Source: Herbidospora solisilvae (GTDB taxonomy: Bacteria > Actinomycetota > Actinomycetes > Streptosporangiales > Streptosporangiaceae). Taken from it: 64,000 nucleotides of DNA. A program made the position numbers and the translations under genes. This document shows positions 25,941-35,065 of the stretch, piece after piece. The stretch is from positions 248,001 through 312,000 of the forward strand of contig NZ_WXEW01000009.1 of NCBI RefSeq assembly GCF_009901565.1, written 5' to 3'. The first letter of the stretch is position 1. Every line of letters begins with the position of its first letter. A model generated the notes under the pieces. It did no database searches. It was not told the origin of the DNA and saw nothing but the letters and a program-made list of their open reading frames with translations.

Positions 25941-27545
25941 TCAGTAGCCGGTCACCTGCGGCCAGCGCAGTTCGACGCCCTGGCGGGTGAGCCGCCGCTG
26001 GAACTCGGTGAGCAGGACCTCGGTCTCGCGTACGGCGTGCGGGGTGGTGGCGTTGTCGAGGCAGAAGGCCGCAAGGGCGCCCGCGGCCTCGCCGACGTTC
26101 CACTCCACCGGATGCAGCCGGTAGGCGCCGTTGGTGATGTGGGTGGTGCCGATGTTCTTGGAGGCGGGCAGCAGGTTGGTCATCCGCTGCGGCACGAGCG
26201 CGCCGAGGGGGATCTCGAACGGCGAACTCGCCACGTCGATGTAGTTGTCCCCCCCGGTGGAGGGGTGCAGGTCGATGCGGTACATGCCGACCCCGACGGA
26301 GTCGGCGTAGCTCACCGCGCCCTTCTCGCCGCGCACCGCGAGCGACAGGTCCTGCTCGGCCACGGTGTAGAGGGCGCGGATCCGGCGTGACTCGCGGATG
26401 TAGGGGGCCTGGGCCAGCCCGTCGCCGCCGCCGGTGACGTCGCCGCGCAGGCGCAGGCCGGGGAAGCCGGTTCCGCCGTCGGCGCGCGGCCCCTCGGTCT
26501 GCATCCAGTACAGCACCGACCGCGACAGCTCCCGGGCGGCGGCCACGTGGGCGGCGGCGTCGGGTACGTCGATGACCGGCCCCTCCAGGTAGTCGATCAT
26601 CGGCCAGTTGACCAGGGTGATGTCGCTGGCGTAGGCGCCGTCGGCGAAGTTGCGCCGGGCGGCGATCCGGCGGAAGGTCCACAGGTTCGCGTCGCCGGGG
26701 TTGAGCCGCTGGTCGGCCTCCACCAGCAGCGGGTCGTCGTCGGGGTTGGGGGTGAAGGAGCGCTCGACGATCTCCAGGGTCCGGGGGTGGGGGCAGCGCC
26801 ACGACAGCAGCCGGTCGCCCCAGAAGTCGGGCTGGTAGCTCCGCCAGAACTCGTAGGAGGCGGGCCGGTCGATGGTGTGGTCGCCGTCGACGTGGTCGAT
26901 CGCGAAGCACACCGAGACGGCCTGCATGTTCATCGGCTGGGCCTCGGCGGGCGCGCTCGGCTCGCCGGTGTCGCCCTGCGACTCGAATCCCGTCACGTAC
27001 TCGGTGCCGGTCAGCGGCAGCAGGTCGCCGGTCTCGGTGGCGTCCAGCACGTACGGCGCGAGGGCCGTGACCTCCCCTCCGCCGCTGCGGTGCTCCAGGC
27101 GCACGGCCCGCACCCGGTCACCGTCGACCTCCGCGCCGACCGGCCGGTAGGGCTGTAGCACGCGCAGTCGCCCCGAACCCCGGTAGGGGGCGAGCATGGC
27201 CTCGATCACGGCGACCGCGACGCGCGGCTCGTGACAGAGGCGGCTCACGTGCCCCGCGCCCGGATTGAGCTCCCGCCAGGCCCGCGACCGCGCGGTCAGC
27301 GGGTAGTGCTCGCGGTAGTAGTCGCGGATGCCCTCGCGCAGCGCCCGGTAGGAGGCCGTGACGCCGAACCGCTCCACCCAGGAGTGCTCGTCCGGCGGCA
27401 CGGCCTGGCTGGTCAGCTGCCCGCCGAGCCAGTCATACTCCTCGGTCAGGATCACGGTGCGGCCGGCCCGCAACAGCGCCAGGGCGGCAGCCACCCCGCC
27501 CAGCCCTCCGCCGACGACCACCGCGTCCGCCGAAATCTCCACCAC
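25941..27545 (-). CDS. FAD-dependent oxidoreductase (PF12831-type)
   Basis: 534 aa. N-terminal dinucleotide fold VVVGGGLGGVAAA, then DWLGGQLTSQAV and a C-terminal GGDNYIDVASSPFEIPLGAL / PASKNIGTTHITNGAYRLHP block that is diagnostic of the FAD_oxidored family often found in carbohydrate clusters. It probably oxidises a sugar or sugar-derived hydroxyl group; the exact reaction is unknown. GTG start with AAGGAG upstream (two adjacent GTG codons; the first, 27545, is used). Lies between the LacI gene and the ABC transporter genes, same strand. Confidence 0.88.
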   Translation of the reverse strand: MVEISADAVVVGGGLGGVAAALALLRAGRTVILTEEYDWLGGQLTSQAVPPDEHSWVERFGVTASYRALREGIRDYYREHYPLTARSRAWRELNPGAGHVSRLCHEPRVAVAVIEAMLAPYRGSGRLRVLQPYRPVGAEVDGDRVRAVRLEHRSGGGEVTALAPYVLDATETGDLLPLTGTEYVTGFESQGDTGEPSAPAEAQPMNMQAVSVCFAIDHVDGDHTIDRPASYEFWRSYQPDFWGDRLLSWRCPHPRTLEIVERSFTPNPDDDPLLVEADQRLNPGDANLWTFRRIAARRNFADGAYASDITLVNWPMIDYLEGPVIDVPDAAAHVAAARELSRSVLYWMQTEGPRADGGTGFPGLRLRGDVTGGGDGLAQAPYIRESRRIRALYTVAEQDLSLAVRGEKGAVSYADSVGVGMYRIDLHPSTGGDNYIDVASSPFEIPLGALVPQRMTNLLPASKNIGTTHITNGAYRLHPVEWNVGEAAGALAAFCLDNATTPHAVRETEVLLTEFQRRLTRQGVELRWPQVTGY

Positions 27546-27576
27546 GTCGGGACTCTCCTTCGATCAGTTCGGGCGG

Positions 27577-28596
27577 TCAGTTCCGGGCCGGTGCGAGCGT
27601 GGATCCCTCGACCAGCTCGCAGGGCAGCAGTTCCTGCGGGGTTCCCTCTCCGCCCACCAGCAGCTCGACGGCCCGGCGGCCCATCTCCCGGCGGGGGATG
27701 CGGAACCCGGTGAGGTCCACGTCGACCTGGACGGGCCTGGTCGGCGCGCCCAGCGCGAGGATCGACAGGTCACCGGGGATCGAGACACCCCGCCCGGCCG
27801 CCGCGTGCATGATCCCCACGGCGTCGGCGGGCTCCTCGACGAAGGCCGCCGTCACCCGCGCCGCCGACAGCTCGGCGAGCACGTCTTCGGGGGAGCGGCC
27901 GGTCACCGGCACATGCGACCCCTCGGCCCCCACCGCGACGACCGCCTCGCGGAAGCCACGCATGCGGTCGGCCGGCGACTCGGCGCCCGCCCCGGCGCCG
28001 ACGTAGGCCAGCCTCCGGTGGCCCAGCCCCGCTGCCCGGTCGACCAGGGCGCGCACCGCGGGCGGGTAGTCGGCGCCCACGTACGGCACCGGCGCACCCG
28101 CGTCGTCACGACGGCCGATGGAGACGAAGGGGATGCGCTCGGCGAGCAGCCGGGCCAGGTCGTCGCGGTCGACGGTGCGCCCGAGGAGCACGCAGGCGTC
28201 GGCCAGCCGCACCCGGCTGTCCTCGTTGAAGATCCGGCGGCGCTCGCCCGCGGCCCCGGCGCTGGTGAACAGCAGCAGATCGCAGCCCATCTCCTCGGCG
28301 CACTCCTCGATGCCGAGCAGGAAGGGATGGTAGAAATCGGCGCTGGCGGTCGGGAAGACCGCCTCGTAGGTGAAGACGCCCAGGATCCGGTTGCGCCGTT
28401 CGGCGAGCCGCCGGGCGACCGGATCGGCGACGTACCCCGTCTCCCGGATCACCCTCAGCACTCGTTCGCGGGTTTCCGGGGCGATGCGCACCTCGGGGTC
28501 GGTGCGGTTGTTGAGGACGAGCGACACCGTCGTCTGGCTCACCCCCGCGAGGCGGGCGATGTCCTGCTGGGTGAGCCGGCGGCCGGGGGAGGTCAC
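27577..28596 (-). CDS. LacI-family transcriptional repressor
   Basis: 339 aa, GTG start. The N-terminal HTH DIARLAGVSQTTVSLVLNNR and hinge PVARRLAERRNR are followed by a periplasmic-binding-protein-like effector domain. It heads the sugar uptake operon and is divergent from the Tat-secreted enzyme at 28817. Two matching operators lie in the intergenic region, one next to each promoter, so it should regulate both directions in response to the imported sugar. Confidence 0.93.
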   Translation of the reverse strand: MTSPGRRLTQQDIARLAGVSQTTVSLVLNNRTDPEVRIAPETRERVLRVIRETGYVADPVARRLAERRNRILGVFTYEAVFPTASADFYHPFLLGIEECAEEMGCDLLLFTSAGAAGERRRIFNEDSRVRLADACVLLGRTVDRDDLARLLAERIPFVSIGRRDDAGAPVPYVGADYPPAVRALVDRAAGLGHRRLAYVGAGAGAESPADRMRGFREAVVAVGAEGSHVPVTGRSPEDVLAELSAARVTAAFVEEPADAVGIMHAAAGRGVSIPGDLSILALGAPTRPVQVDVDLTGFRIPRREMGRRAVELLVGGEGTPQELLPCELVEGSTLAPARN

Positions 28597-28616
28597 GATC
28601 CGTAGCGTCCAATCGG

Positions 28617-28634
28617 GTGATAATGCGCATTAGC
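28617..28634. promoter_or_regulatory. LacI operator 1 (lacI side)
   Basis: GTGATAATGCGCATTAGC, whose core TAATGCGCATTA is a perfect 12-bp palindrome, 21 bp upstream of the lacI start. It shares GTGATAAT-[GT]CG[CT]-ATTAGC with the second site 88 bp away. Confidence 0.7.
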
Positions 28635-28704
28635 GCGGGCTGGGACGTCATCCTGCGATCAGCCCCGGGATCCTGTCAAGGGGGTCCGAACAAGAATCAC
28701 GGCG

Positions 28705-28722
28705 GTGATAATTCGTATTAGC
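28705..28722. promoter_or_regulatory. LacI operator 2 (secreted enzyme side)
   Basis: GTGATAATTCGTATTAGC, a slightly imperfect copy of operator 1, placed about 95 bp before the divergent Tat-secreted enzyme gene. Two sites 88 bp apart would allow a tetramer or looping. Confidence 0.7.
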
Positions 28723-28816
28723 ACCTTGACGGACGCGTCCGCCTGGCCGAACCTCAGCGATCAGGGAGATTCCCTCACCATCACTCACGGTGAAAGTTGT
28801 CGCGAAGGGACAGCCG

Positions 28817-29809
28817 ATGTCTGAACCCCTCCTGGACCGCCGCGGACTCCTGCGGGCGGCGGTCGGCGCCGGCGTGGCCGGCGGCCTCGGGCTCGCCCTC
28901 CCCGGGACGGCGCTCGCCGCTCTCGGACCGGCCGGCTTCCCCGCCTACCAGTACATCGGAACGCCGTTCGACAAGGCGAACCTGCGCTACAACCCCACCA
29001 ACGAGCTGATCTTCCCCTGCATCCGGGGCATGTACGACAAGATCGCGAGCCCGCTCGGACGTTACTACCTCTACTACGCCCCACACGACTCGCCCGGCGG
29101 CATCTGCCTGGCCTACGGCAACTCCCTCGGCGGCCGGTTCACCGAACACCCGAACAACCCGATCATCGCCAACACCTGGTCACCGCACTATTCGGTCAGC
29201 CACGTGTCGTCCCCGCACATCATCTGGAACGCCGCCAACCGGCAGTTCTACCTGTACTTCCACGGCGAGAACAACACCACCAGAATGGCCTGGTCGACCG
29301 ACGGCGTGCACTTCACCTACCACGGCACGGTGCTGCACACCGGGCTCATCCCCGGCTCGACGGAAACCTCCTACGCCCGGGTCTTCGAGCACACCGTCAC
29401 CGGGCTCGGCAACAAGTACGTCATGGTCTTCATGGGCGTCACCAACGGCACCCGCAAGATCTTCTGGGGCTGGTCGTCCGACGGCAAGGCCTGGCAGTTC
29501 GACCCGACCCCGCTGGTGACGCCGGGCCCGGACGGCCAGCGCGACATCTCCGGACCCTCCGTGCTCAAGCGCAACGGCACCGTGTACGTCGCCTACCACG
29601 GCAACAGCGGGAACATGTTCCTCACCGAGGTGGGCAACGCCTTCGATCGCGAGATCCACCTGGGCGTCTTCCACCGGCCACTGACCGGCGCCCCCGACAA
29701 CGGCCGCAGCGCCGCGCCTTCCTTCGGCACCGACGGCGGCGTGCAGTACATGTTCTACGAGGCCGGCTCGCGCACCGGCGCGACGATCGCCGTCGCCCGC
29801 GCCGTCTGA
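28817..29809 (+). CDS. Tat-secreted beta-propeller enzyme, GH43-like
   Basis: 330 aa. The N-terminus shows a Tat signal (DRRGLLRAA, then a hydrophobic Gly/Ala stretch ending ALAAL). The mature protein has repeated aromatic blade motifs (GRYYLYYAPHDSPGG, RQFYLYFHGENNTTRMAWS, GTVYVAYHGNSG, VQYMFYEAGS), as in five-bladed propeller glycosidases related to GH43/GH117. Catalytic acids could not be assigned. ATG 28817 has AAGGGA upstream; a GTG at 28790 is less likely since it would lie ahead of the Shine-Dalgarno. Probably releases the sugar that the LacI operon imports. Confidence 0.72.
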   Translation: MSEPLLDRRGLLRAAVGAGVAGGLGLALPGTALAALGPAGFPAYQYIGTPFDKANLRYNPTNELIFPCIRGMYDKIASPLGRYYLYYAPHDSPGGICLAYGNSLGGRFTEHPNNPIIANTWSPHYSVSHVSSPHIIWNAANRQFYLYFHGENNTTRMAWSTDGVHFTYHGTVLHTGLIPGSTETSYARVFEHTVTGLGNKYVMVFMGVTNGTRKIFWGWSSDGKAWQFDPTPLVTPGPDGQRDISGPSVLKRNGTVYVAYHGNSGNMFLTEVGNAFDREIHLGVFHRPLTGAPDNGRSAAPSFGTDGGVQYMFYEAGSRTGATIAVARAV

Positions 29810-29953
29810 TGCCTGGGGCGTCGACCACAAGGTCCGTCGGCCAGACCGGAACCGTCGCCGATTTCTTCGCAGGCGGTGTCGGATCGGGTCGGTCGTCTTC
29901 GTAGAAGAGGTGAAGCCGCCCACCGGGGGTGGCGCGAGAAAGGGAGTGGCTCC

Positions 29954-30544
29954 ATGAGCGCCACCTTCACCGTCGACTTCTTCTGCAGCCTCGACGGCTA
30001 CGGCATGGCCAGAGGCTGGCCCGGTTACTGGGGCAAGGAAGGCCCCGAGCTCCGCGCCGACCGGGTGAACACCTTCGCGCAGGACCAGGTGCTGGTCTTC
30101 GGCGCGACGACGTTCCGGGAGTTCCGGCAGTTCGTGACGGAGTACGACGAGCCCTACTACGACAGCCTCAACGAGCTGCCGAAGATCGTGTTCTCCAGCA
30201 CGCTCAAGGAACCCCTCGGGTGGCGGAACTCGACGGTGCTCGACGAGGACGCGGTGACCGCGATCGAACGCCTGAAGCGCACCACGGACGTCCCGATGCG
30301 CTCGCACGGCAGCATCTCGCTGAACCGCGCCCTGCTCGCCGCCGGTCTCGTCGACCGGCTCGAGGTCATCATCTTCCCGGTCGTCTCCGGCCGCGCCGGC
30401 GGCTCGGCGCTCCTCCACGACGGCGTGGAACTCGACCTGGAGCTCGTCGAGTCGACCGTGCTCGACGGCCGGACGCAGAAGCTCGTGTACATCCCGCACC
30501 TTCACGGTGAGATCCTCGAAGGCGTCGGGCCGAAGCGCCGCTGA
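29954..30544 (+). CDS. Dihydrofolate reductase-family protein (RibD C-terminal-like)
   Basis: 196 aa with the DHFR/RibD_C fold pattern: FFCSLDGYGMARG at the N-terminus, VLVFGATTFREF, PKIVFSSTL, and SHGSISLNRALLAAGLVDRL with IIFPVVSGR near the C-terminus. GGGAG lies upstream of the ATG. Many such proteins in actinomycetes are uncharacterised NADPH-binding reductases. The gene is 17 bp upstream of the DGPF gene and is likely part of the same operon as the ECF sigma factor. Confidence 0.88.
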   Translation: MSATFTVDFFCSLDGYGMARGWPGYWGKEGPELRADRVNTFAQDQVLVFGATTFREFRQFVTEYDEPYYDSLNELPKIVFSSTLKEPLGWRNSTVLDEDAVTAIERLKRTTDVPMRSHGSISLNRALLAAGLVDRLEVIIFPVVSGRAGGSALLHDGVELDLELVESTVLDGRTQKLVYIPHLHGEILEGVGPKRR

Positions 30545-30561
30545 AAGGAGATGATCGCCGG

Positions 30562-30885
30562 ATGCAGTACCTCATGAGCGTGATCGACGACACGGGGAAC
30601 CTGGCCACTCCCGAGGAGGACGCTTCGATCAACGTGTTCAACGACCGGCTCCAGGCCGAGGGCCATTGGGTGTTCGCCGGTGGCCTGGGCTCACCCGATG
30701 CGGCCACCGTCATCGACAACAGGGGCGGGGAGGCGATCGTCACCGACGGGCCCTTCGTGGAGACCAAGGAGTATCTCGCCGGCTTCTGGATCATCGAGGC
30801 GCCCGACCTGGACGTGGCGCTCACGCTCGCCGCCGAGGGGTCGAAGGCCTGTAACCGCAAGATCGAGGTGCGGCCGTTCCTGTGA
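30562..30885 (+). CDS. YCII/DGPF-domain protein
   Basis: 107 aa. The signature VTDGPFVETKEYLAGFWIIE defines the DGPF subgroup of YCII-like proteins, which are the conserved genomic partners of ECF42 sigma factors. Its stop overlaps the GTG start of the sigma factor (GTGA), so the two are translationally coupled. Function unknown; thought to take part in the ECF42 signalling circuit or be its target. Confidence 0.9.
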   Translation: MQYLMSVIDDTGNLATPEEDASINVFNDRLQAEGHWVFAGGLGSPDAATVIDNRGGEAIVTDGPFVETKEYLAGFWIIEAPDLDVALTLAAEGSKACNRKIEVRPFL

Positions 30886-32129
30886 GAGACCCCGCGGTCG
30901 ACGTCCGGGCCGCGATCATCCGGGCCCACCATGAGGAATGGGCCCGGTTGGTCGCAGCGCTGACCCGGCGGTTCGGCGACCTCGACATCGCCGAGGAGGC
31001 GGTGGCCGAGGCGTTCGCGGCCGCCGTGGAGCGATGGCCGGCCGACGGCCCGCCCCCCAACCCGGGCGCGTGGCTGACCATCACCGCCAACCGCAAGGCC
31101 ATCGACCGGATCCGGCGCGAGAACAAACGCGACGACAAGCAGAAGCAGGCTCAGATGGGGTACGACGACGGCCCGCCCGAGCCGCTGGGCGCCATCGAGG
31201 ACGAGCGGCTCAGGCTGGTCTTCATCTGTTGTCACCCGGCGCTGGCGATGGACGCGCGCGTGGCGTTGACGCTGCGCATGGTCGGCGGTCTGACCGTGCC
31301 CGAGATCGCCCGCGCCTTCCTGGTGCAGGCGACCACCATGGAGCGCCGCATCACCCGCGCGAAGGCCAAGATCAAGGCGGCCCGCATCCCCTATCGAGTG
31401 CCGTCCGCCGACGACCTGCCGGCGCGTGTCTCCGGCGTTCTGGCCGTGCTGTTCCTCGTCTTCAACGAGGGCTACCTGGCCGGCAGTCCCGACGCCGACC
31501 CCCTACGCCACGACCTGACCACCGAGGCGATCCGGCTCACCCGCCTGATCCGCGCGCTGCTGCCGCACGACGGAGAGGTGGCCGGCCTGCTGGCTTTGAT
31601 GCTGCTCATCGAGGCCCGCCGCCCCGCCCGGGTCTCGGCCGACGGCGAATTGGTCTCCCTCGACGAGCAGGACCGCGCGGTCTGGGACCCGGAGCTGATC
31701 GCCGAGGGCCACCGGCTGGTCCGCGAACGCCTGGCCGCCGCCGCTGCCGGAGCGGCTCCGGGCCGCTACCAGATCCTCGCCGCCATCAACGCGGTGCACA
31801 CCTCCGCCCGCGACATCCGCGACACCGACTGGTCCCAGGTCCGCGCCCTCTACGACCAGCTCGTCGCCGTCGACCCCTCGCCGGTCATCGCCCTCAACCG
31901 GGCCGTCGCCGTGGCCGAGCTCGACGGCCCGCAAGCGGCACTGGCCGACATCGAACACCTTGAGGACGATCTGACCGGCTATCACGCCTACCACGCGGCC
32001 CGCGCCGACCTGCTGCGCCGACTGGGGCGCGCGGAAGAGTCGCGCGCGGCCTACGACAGAGCCATCGAGCTGGCCGGCAACACCGCCGAGTCCGCCTCCC
32101 TGACCCGCCGCCGCGACCAACTGGGCTAG
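30882..32129 (+). CDS. ECF42-type RNA polymerase sigma factor with C-terminal TPR extension
   Basis: 415 aa, GTG start overlapping the DGPF stop. Sigma2 region (HHEEWARLVAALTRRFGD, AVAEAFAAAVERW, WLTITANRKAIDRIRR) and sigma4 region (LTLRMVGGLTVPEIARAFLV, ITRAKAKIKAA) are followed by ~200 aa with the DUF6596/TPR-like extension (NEGYLAGSPDADPLRHDLTT). This domain set defines ECF42, which has no anti-sigma factor and needs the extension for activity. Confidence 0.93.
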   Translation: MRDPAVDVRAAIIRAHHEEWARLVAALTRRFGDLDIAEEAVAEAFAAAVERWPADGPPPNPGAWLTITANRKAIDRIRRENKRDDKQKQAQMGYDDGPPEPLGAIEDERLRLVFICCHPALAMDARVALTLRMVGGLTVPEIARAFLVQATTMERRITRAKAKIKAARIPYRVPSADDLPARVSGVLAVLFLVFNEGYLAGSPDADPLRHDLTTEAIRLTRLIRALLPHDGEVAGLLALMLLIEARRPARVSADGELVSLDEQDRAVWDPELIAEGHRLVRERLAAAAAGAAPGRYQILAAINAVHTSARDIRDTDWSQVRALYDQLVAVDPSPVIALNRAVAVAELDGPQAALADIEHLEDDLTGYHAYHAARADLLRRLGRAEESRAAYDRAIELAGNTAESASLTRRRDQLG

Positions 32130-32430
32130 TACTACAGCTGCGCCTGGACGTGCCTCTCGACGCGGTTCCGGTAAGCGGCTTCCTGAAGCCTAGGCGTCAC
32201 CGTTGCCGAAGACGGGCGGGGATGAGGAAACCGTCTGAATCGGTGAAACGCTCGAACTGCCGGTGCGCGAGACGATCGAATCATTTGGGGTCCCGTGCTT
32301 CCAGCGCCCGGGACAGGCGCCGGCCGAGATGGCTCCAGATCTCACTGACAAAACCAGGCTCCGCTTCGCCATTCCCGAAGGACGCCGAGGTTACGTTGGG
32401 CCTCACCGGATGTTCGGACGAAGGAGAGAC
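32130..32430 (+). other. Gene-free leader before methyltransferase
   Basis: 301 bp. No supported ORF. Probably contains the terminator of the sigma-factor operon and the promoter of the methyltransferase gene, though no clear consensus elements could be assigned. Confidence 0.35.
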
Positions 32431-33222
32431 ATGGCCCACACACCGCGGCAGCGCCTCGACACCTCCGTGCCCCACCCCGCCAGGGTCTGGGACTACTGGC
32501 TCGGCGGCACCGAGAACTTCGCCCCCGACCGCGAGGTCGGCGACCAGATCACCGCCGTCTGCCCCGAGCTGCCGATCATCGCCCGCGCCGAGCGCCAGTT
32601 CATCGGCCGCACGGTCACCCTCCTGGCCGGCGAACTCGGCGTCGACCAGTTCCTCGACATCGGCACCGGCATTCCCACCGAAGGCAACACCCATCTGGTG
32701 GCCCAGAAGGTCAATCCGGCCGCCAGGGTCGTGTACGTCGACAACGACCCCCTCGTGCTGGTGCACGCCCGTGCCCTGCTCGACAGCACACCCCAGGGCG
32801 CCACCGACTACATCGACGCCGACCTCCGCAACCCCGACCCGATCCTCCAGGCCGCCTCCGACACGCTCGACTTCGCCCGGCCGATCGGGTTAATGCTGAT
32901 CGGGGTGCTCGATTTCGTCGTCGACGACACCCTCGCCATCGACGCGGTGAACGCCCTGGTCGCCGGTCTCGCGCCGGGCAGCTACCTGGCGATCGCGAGC
33001 AGCACGCCGAGCGAGGCGATGGACAAGGCGGCCGACGTCTGGCACGCGGGCGGCGGGGCGCCGATCGTGCTGCGTTCTCCGGAGCGGCTGGCCCGCTTCT
33101 TCCAGGGACTGGAACTACTCGATCCCGGCGTGGTGACGCTGCCGGAGTGGCGTCCCGACGCGGCGACCGACTACATCGGCCGGGAGGTCTGTCAGTACGG
33201 AGGCGTGGGCCGCAAACCCTGA
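32431..33222 (+). CDS. PF04672-type SAM-dependent methyltransferase
   Basis: 263 aa. DYWLGGTENFAPDREVGD is the signature of the actinobacterial PF04672 (formerly DUF574) methyltransferases; the SAM loop is FLDIGTGIPTEGN. These are abundant in Streptomyces and Streptosporangiales; targets are mostly unknown. ATG 32431 with a perfect AAGGAGA 5 bp upstream; the longer open frame upstream is non-coding. Confidence 0.92.
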   Translation: MAHTPRQRLDTSVPHPARVWDYWLGGTENFAPDREVGDQITAVCPELPIIARAERQFIGRTVTLLAGELGVDQFLDIGTGIPTEGNTHLVAQKVNPAARVVYVDNDPLVLVHARALLDSTPQGATDYIDADLRNPDPILQAASDTLDFARPIGLMLIGVLDFVVDDTLAIDAVNALVAGLAPGSYLAIASSTPSEAMDKAADVWHAGGGAPIVLRSPERLARFFQGLELLDPGVVTLPEWRPDAATDYIGREVCQYGGVGRKP

Positions 33223-33379
33223 ACACGGTGAGAGGGCCGGACTCGTCGCGGCCTGCGGACCGGGATCAGGACTGCGGCTTGAAGGGGCGTCATGACAGGT
33301 CGGCGGGTCTGGTCGAGTTTCACAGAGCCGACAGGGACCCGCCGGCCCCGGCCGGCCGATCACGTCGAAGGCAAGCCGG

Positions 33380-35065
33380 TCAGTACGCCGTCCCGCTGGC
33401 GCGCCGGCCGGGCGAGCTGGACAACGAGCTGATGGTGTCGTGCTTGACCCAGCCGCCGGTCGCCGACCCGTCACGGCTCCGGTTGACCGACACCCCGTCG
33501 GAGTTCGCCTGGCTCGAGGAGTAGGTCACCGACTGGACCGTCGCCCCCGCCGAATCCCGCAGGATCACCTGGTCGCCGCTGTTGGACAGGTTGAGGTCAC
33601 CGGTGCCGGCGGCCACCGCCACGATGCCGCCGGGGATCGCGGAGCCCGAGCCGAACACGGTGATCGCCTTGCCGGGCTGCAGCGACGTACCGGCCGCGAA
33701 CGTGTGCCGCACCGCCGACCCGTCGCGGACGGTCCAGCCGGCGATGCTGATCGCCGTGCCTCCGGTGTTCACGATCTCGACGGCCTCGCCGGCGGTGTTG
33801 CTGCCCGGTTCGTTGGCCAGCACCTCGTTGATGATGACGTTGGCGGGTCCGCCGCCACCGGTGGTGACGGTGACGTTCTTGGTCGTGGTGTTCGTGGCGC
33901 CGCCGTTGTCCGTCACGGTCAGCGATACCGCGTAGGTTCCGGCCGATGCGTAGGTCACGGCCGGGTTGGTCGCTGTCGAGGTCTGGCCGTTGCCGAAGTT
34001 CCAGCCGCGGCTCACGACGGTGCCGTCGGAGTCGGTGCTGCCGTCGGTGAACGCGCAGCTGAGAGCGGTGCACGAGTGCGTGAACGACGCCGTGGGCGGC
34101 TGGTTCCCGCCGCCACCGCCGATGACGAAGTCGTAGCGGGAGAACACCGGGTAGTGGTCGCTGGTCGTGGACGCGTAGTTCGGGATGTAGGCCTGGGGCT
34201 GGAAGGCCTTCGCCGAGCCGGCGACGTACTTCGCCTGCACCTCGTTGGTGGTGAGCTGGTGGTCGATGAAGTCGGGGTAGCCCGCCGTCGACGACACTCC
34301 CGCCAGCGACAGGGCCCGCGTCGGGAACGTGTAGCGCGCCGCGTCGTTCACGAAGTTGGCGTAGGGCGAGGCCTTCCCGGATGTGATGGAGGTGTCGACG
34401 TCGTCGTTCCAGTCGCCGATGACGAAGACGTTCTGGGTGGGGTAGGTCGAGTCGAGGTACGACTTGAGCGCCTGCGACGCCGGGTTGCGCAGGTTCCACG
34501 CGGCCTGGTCAGACCCGGCCTTGGCGTGCACGACGATGAAGACGAGGTCACGGGTGACACCGTCGAACGTGCCGCGCAACGTGAACTCCACCGGCGGGCG
34601 GCCGGCGAAGTTGCTGTTCTGGCCGGTCAGGATGACCTTCGCACTCACCAGCGTGGCCATGCTGGAGCGCCAGACGAGGGCGACCTTCTGCTCGGCGTTG
34701 CTGAAGTCCGAGTAGTACTGCGCGCCGTTCGTCACGATCGGGTCGTTGGCGACGACCCCGGTGTACCCGGGCAGGCCGGCCACGAGTGTGTTGAACGCCG
34801 AGGTGCTGACGATCTCGGACAGACCCCACACGTCCATGCCGGCGCCCGCCATGACGTCACGGACGTTCTGCTGCTGAAGCGCCTCGTTCGTCGGGCCGTT
34901 GCCGGTCGCACCGAACCATTCGATGTTCCAGTTGCCGACGTCGAGTTGCGTCGCCGAACCCTGCGACGGAACCGCGGCGGCGTTCGCCGCGGGGGTGGGG
35001 GTGAGCGTGGCCAGCGCCATGGCGGCGGCCAGGCCCGCCGTGAGCGCGCGGAACCTGAGTGTCAT
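33380..35065 (-). CDS. Secreted nuclease: EEP domain, PKD domain and lamin-tail domain
   Basis: 561 aa. Signal peptide ~1-29 (TPAANAAA). Endonuclease/exonuclease/phosphatase domain (~40-320): VGNWNIEWFG, FIVVHAKAG, VIGDWNDDVD and TTSDHYPVFSRYDF supply the catalytic Asn, Glu, Asp and His. Then a PKD domain (PPTASFTHSC ... ATYAVSLTVTDNGG) and a C-terminal lamin-tail domain (VIINEVLANEPGS ... GEAVEIVNTGGTAISIAGW). Probably an extracellular DNase or phosphodiesterase for nutrient scavenging. Ends in GRRASGTAY, no cell-wall anchor. Confidence 0.9.
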   Translation of the reverse strand: MTLRFRALTAGLAAAMALATLTPTPAANAAAVPSQGSATQLDVGNWNIEWFGATGNGPTNEALQQQNVRDVMAGAGMDVWGLSEIVSTSAFNTLVAGLPGYTGVVANDPIVTNGAQYYSDFSNAEQKVALVWRSSMATLVSAKVILTGQNSNFAGRPPVEFTLRGTFDGVTRDLVFIVVHAKAGSDQAAWNLRNPASQALKSYLDSTYPTQNVFVIGDWNDDVDTSITSGKASPYANFVNDAARYTFPTRALSLAGVSSTAGYPDFIDHQLTTNEVQAKYVAGSAKAFQPQAYIPNYASTTSDHYPVFSRYDFVIGGGGGNQPPTASFTHSCTALSCAFTDGSTDSDGTVVSRGWNFGNGQTSTATNPAVTYASAGTYAVSLTVTDNGGATNTTTKNVTVTTGGGGPANVIINEVLANEPGSNTAGEAVEIVNTGGTAISIAGWTVRDGSAVRHTFAAGTSLQPGKAITVFGSGSAIPGGIVAVAAGTGDLNLSNSGDQVILRDSAGATVQSVTYSSSQANSDGVSVNRSRDGSATGGWVKHDTISSLSSSPGRRASGTAY

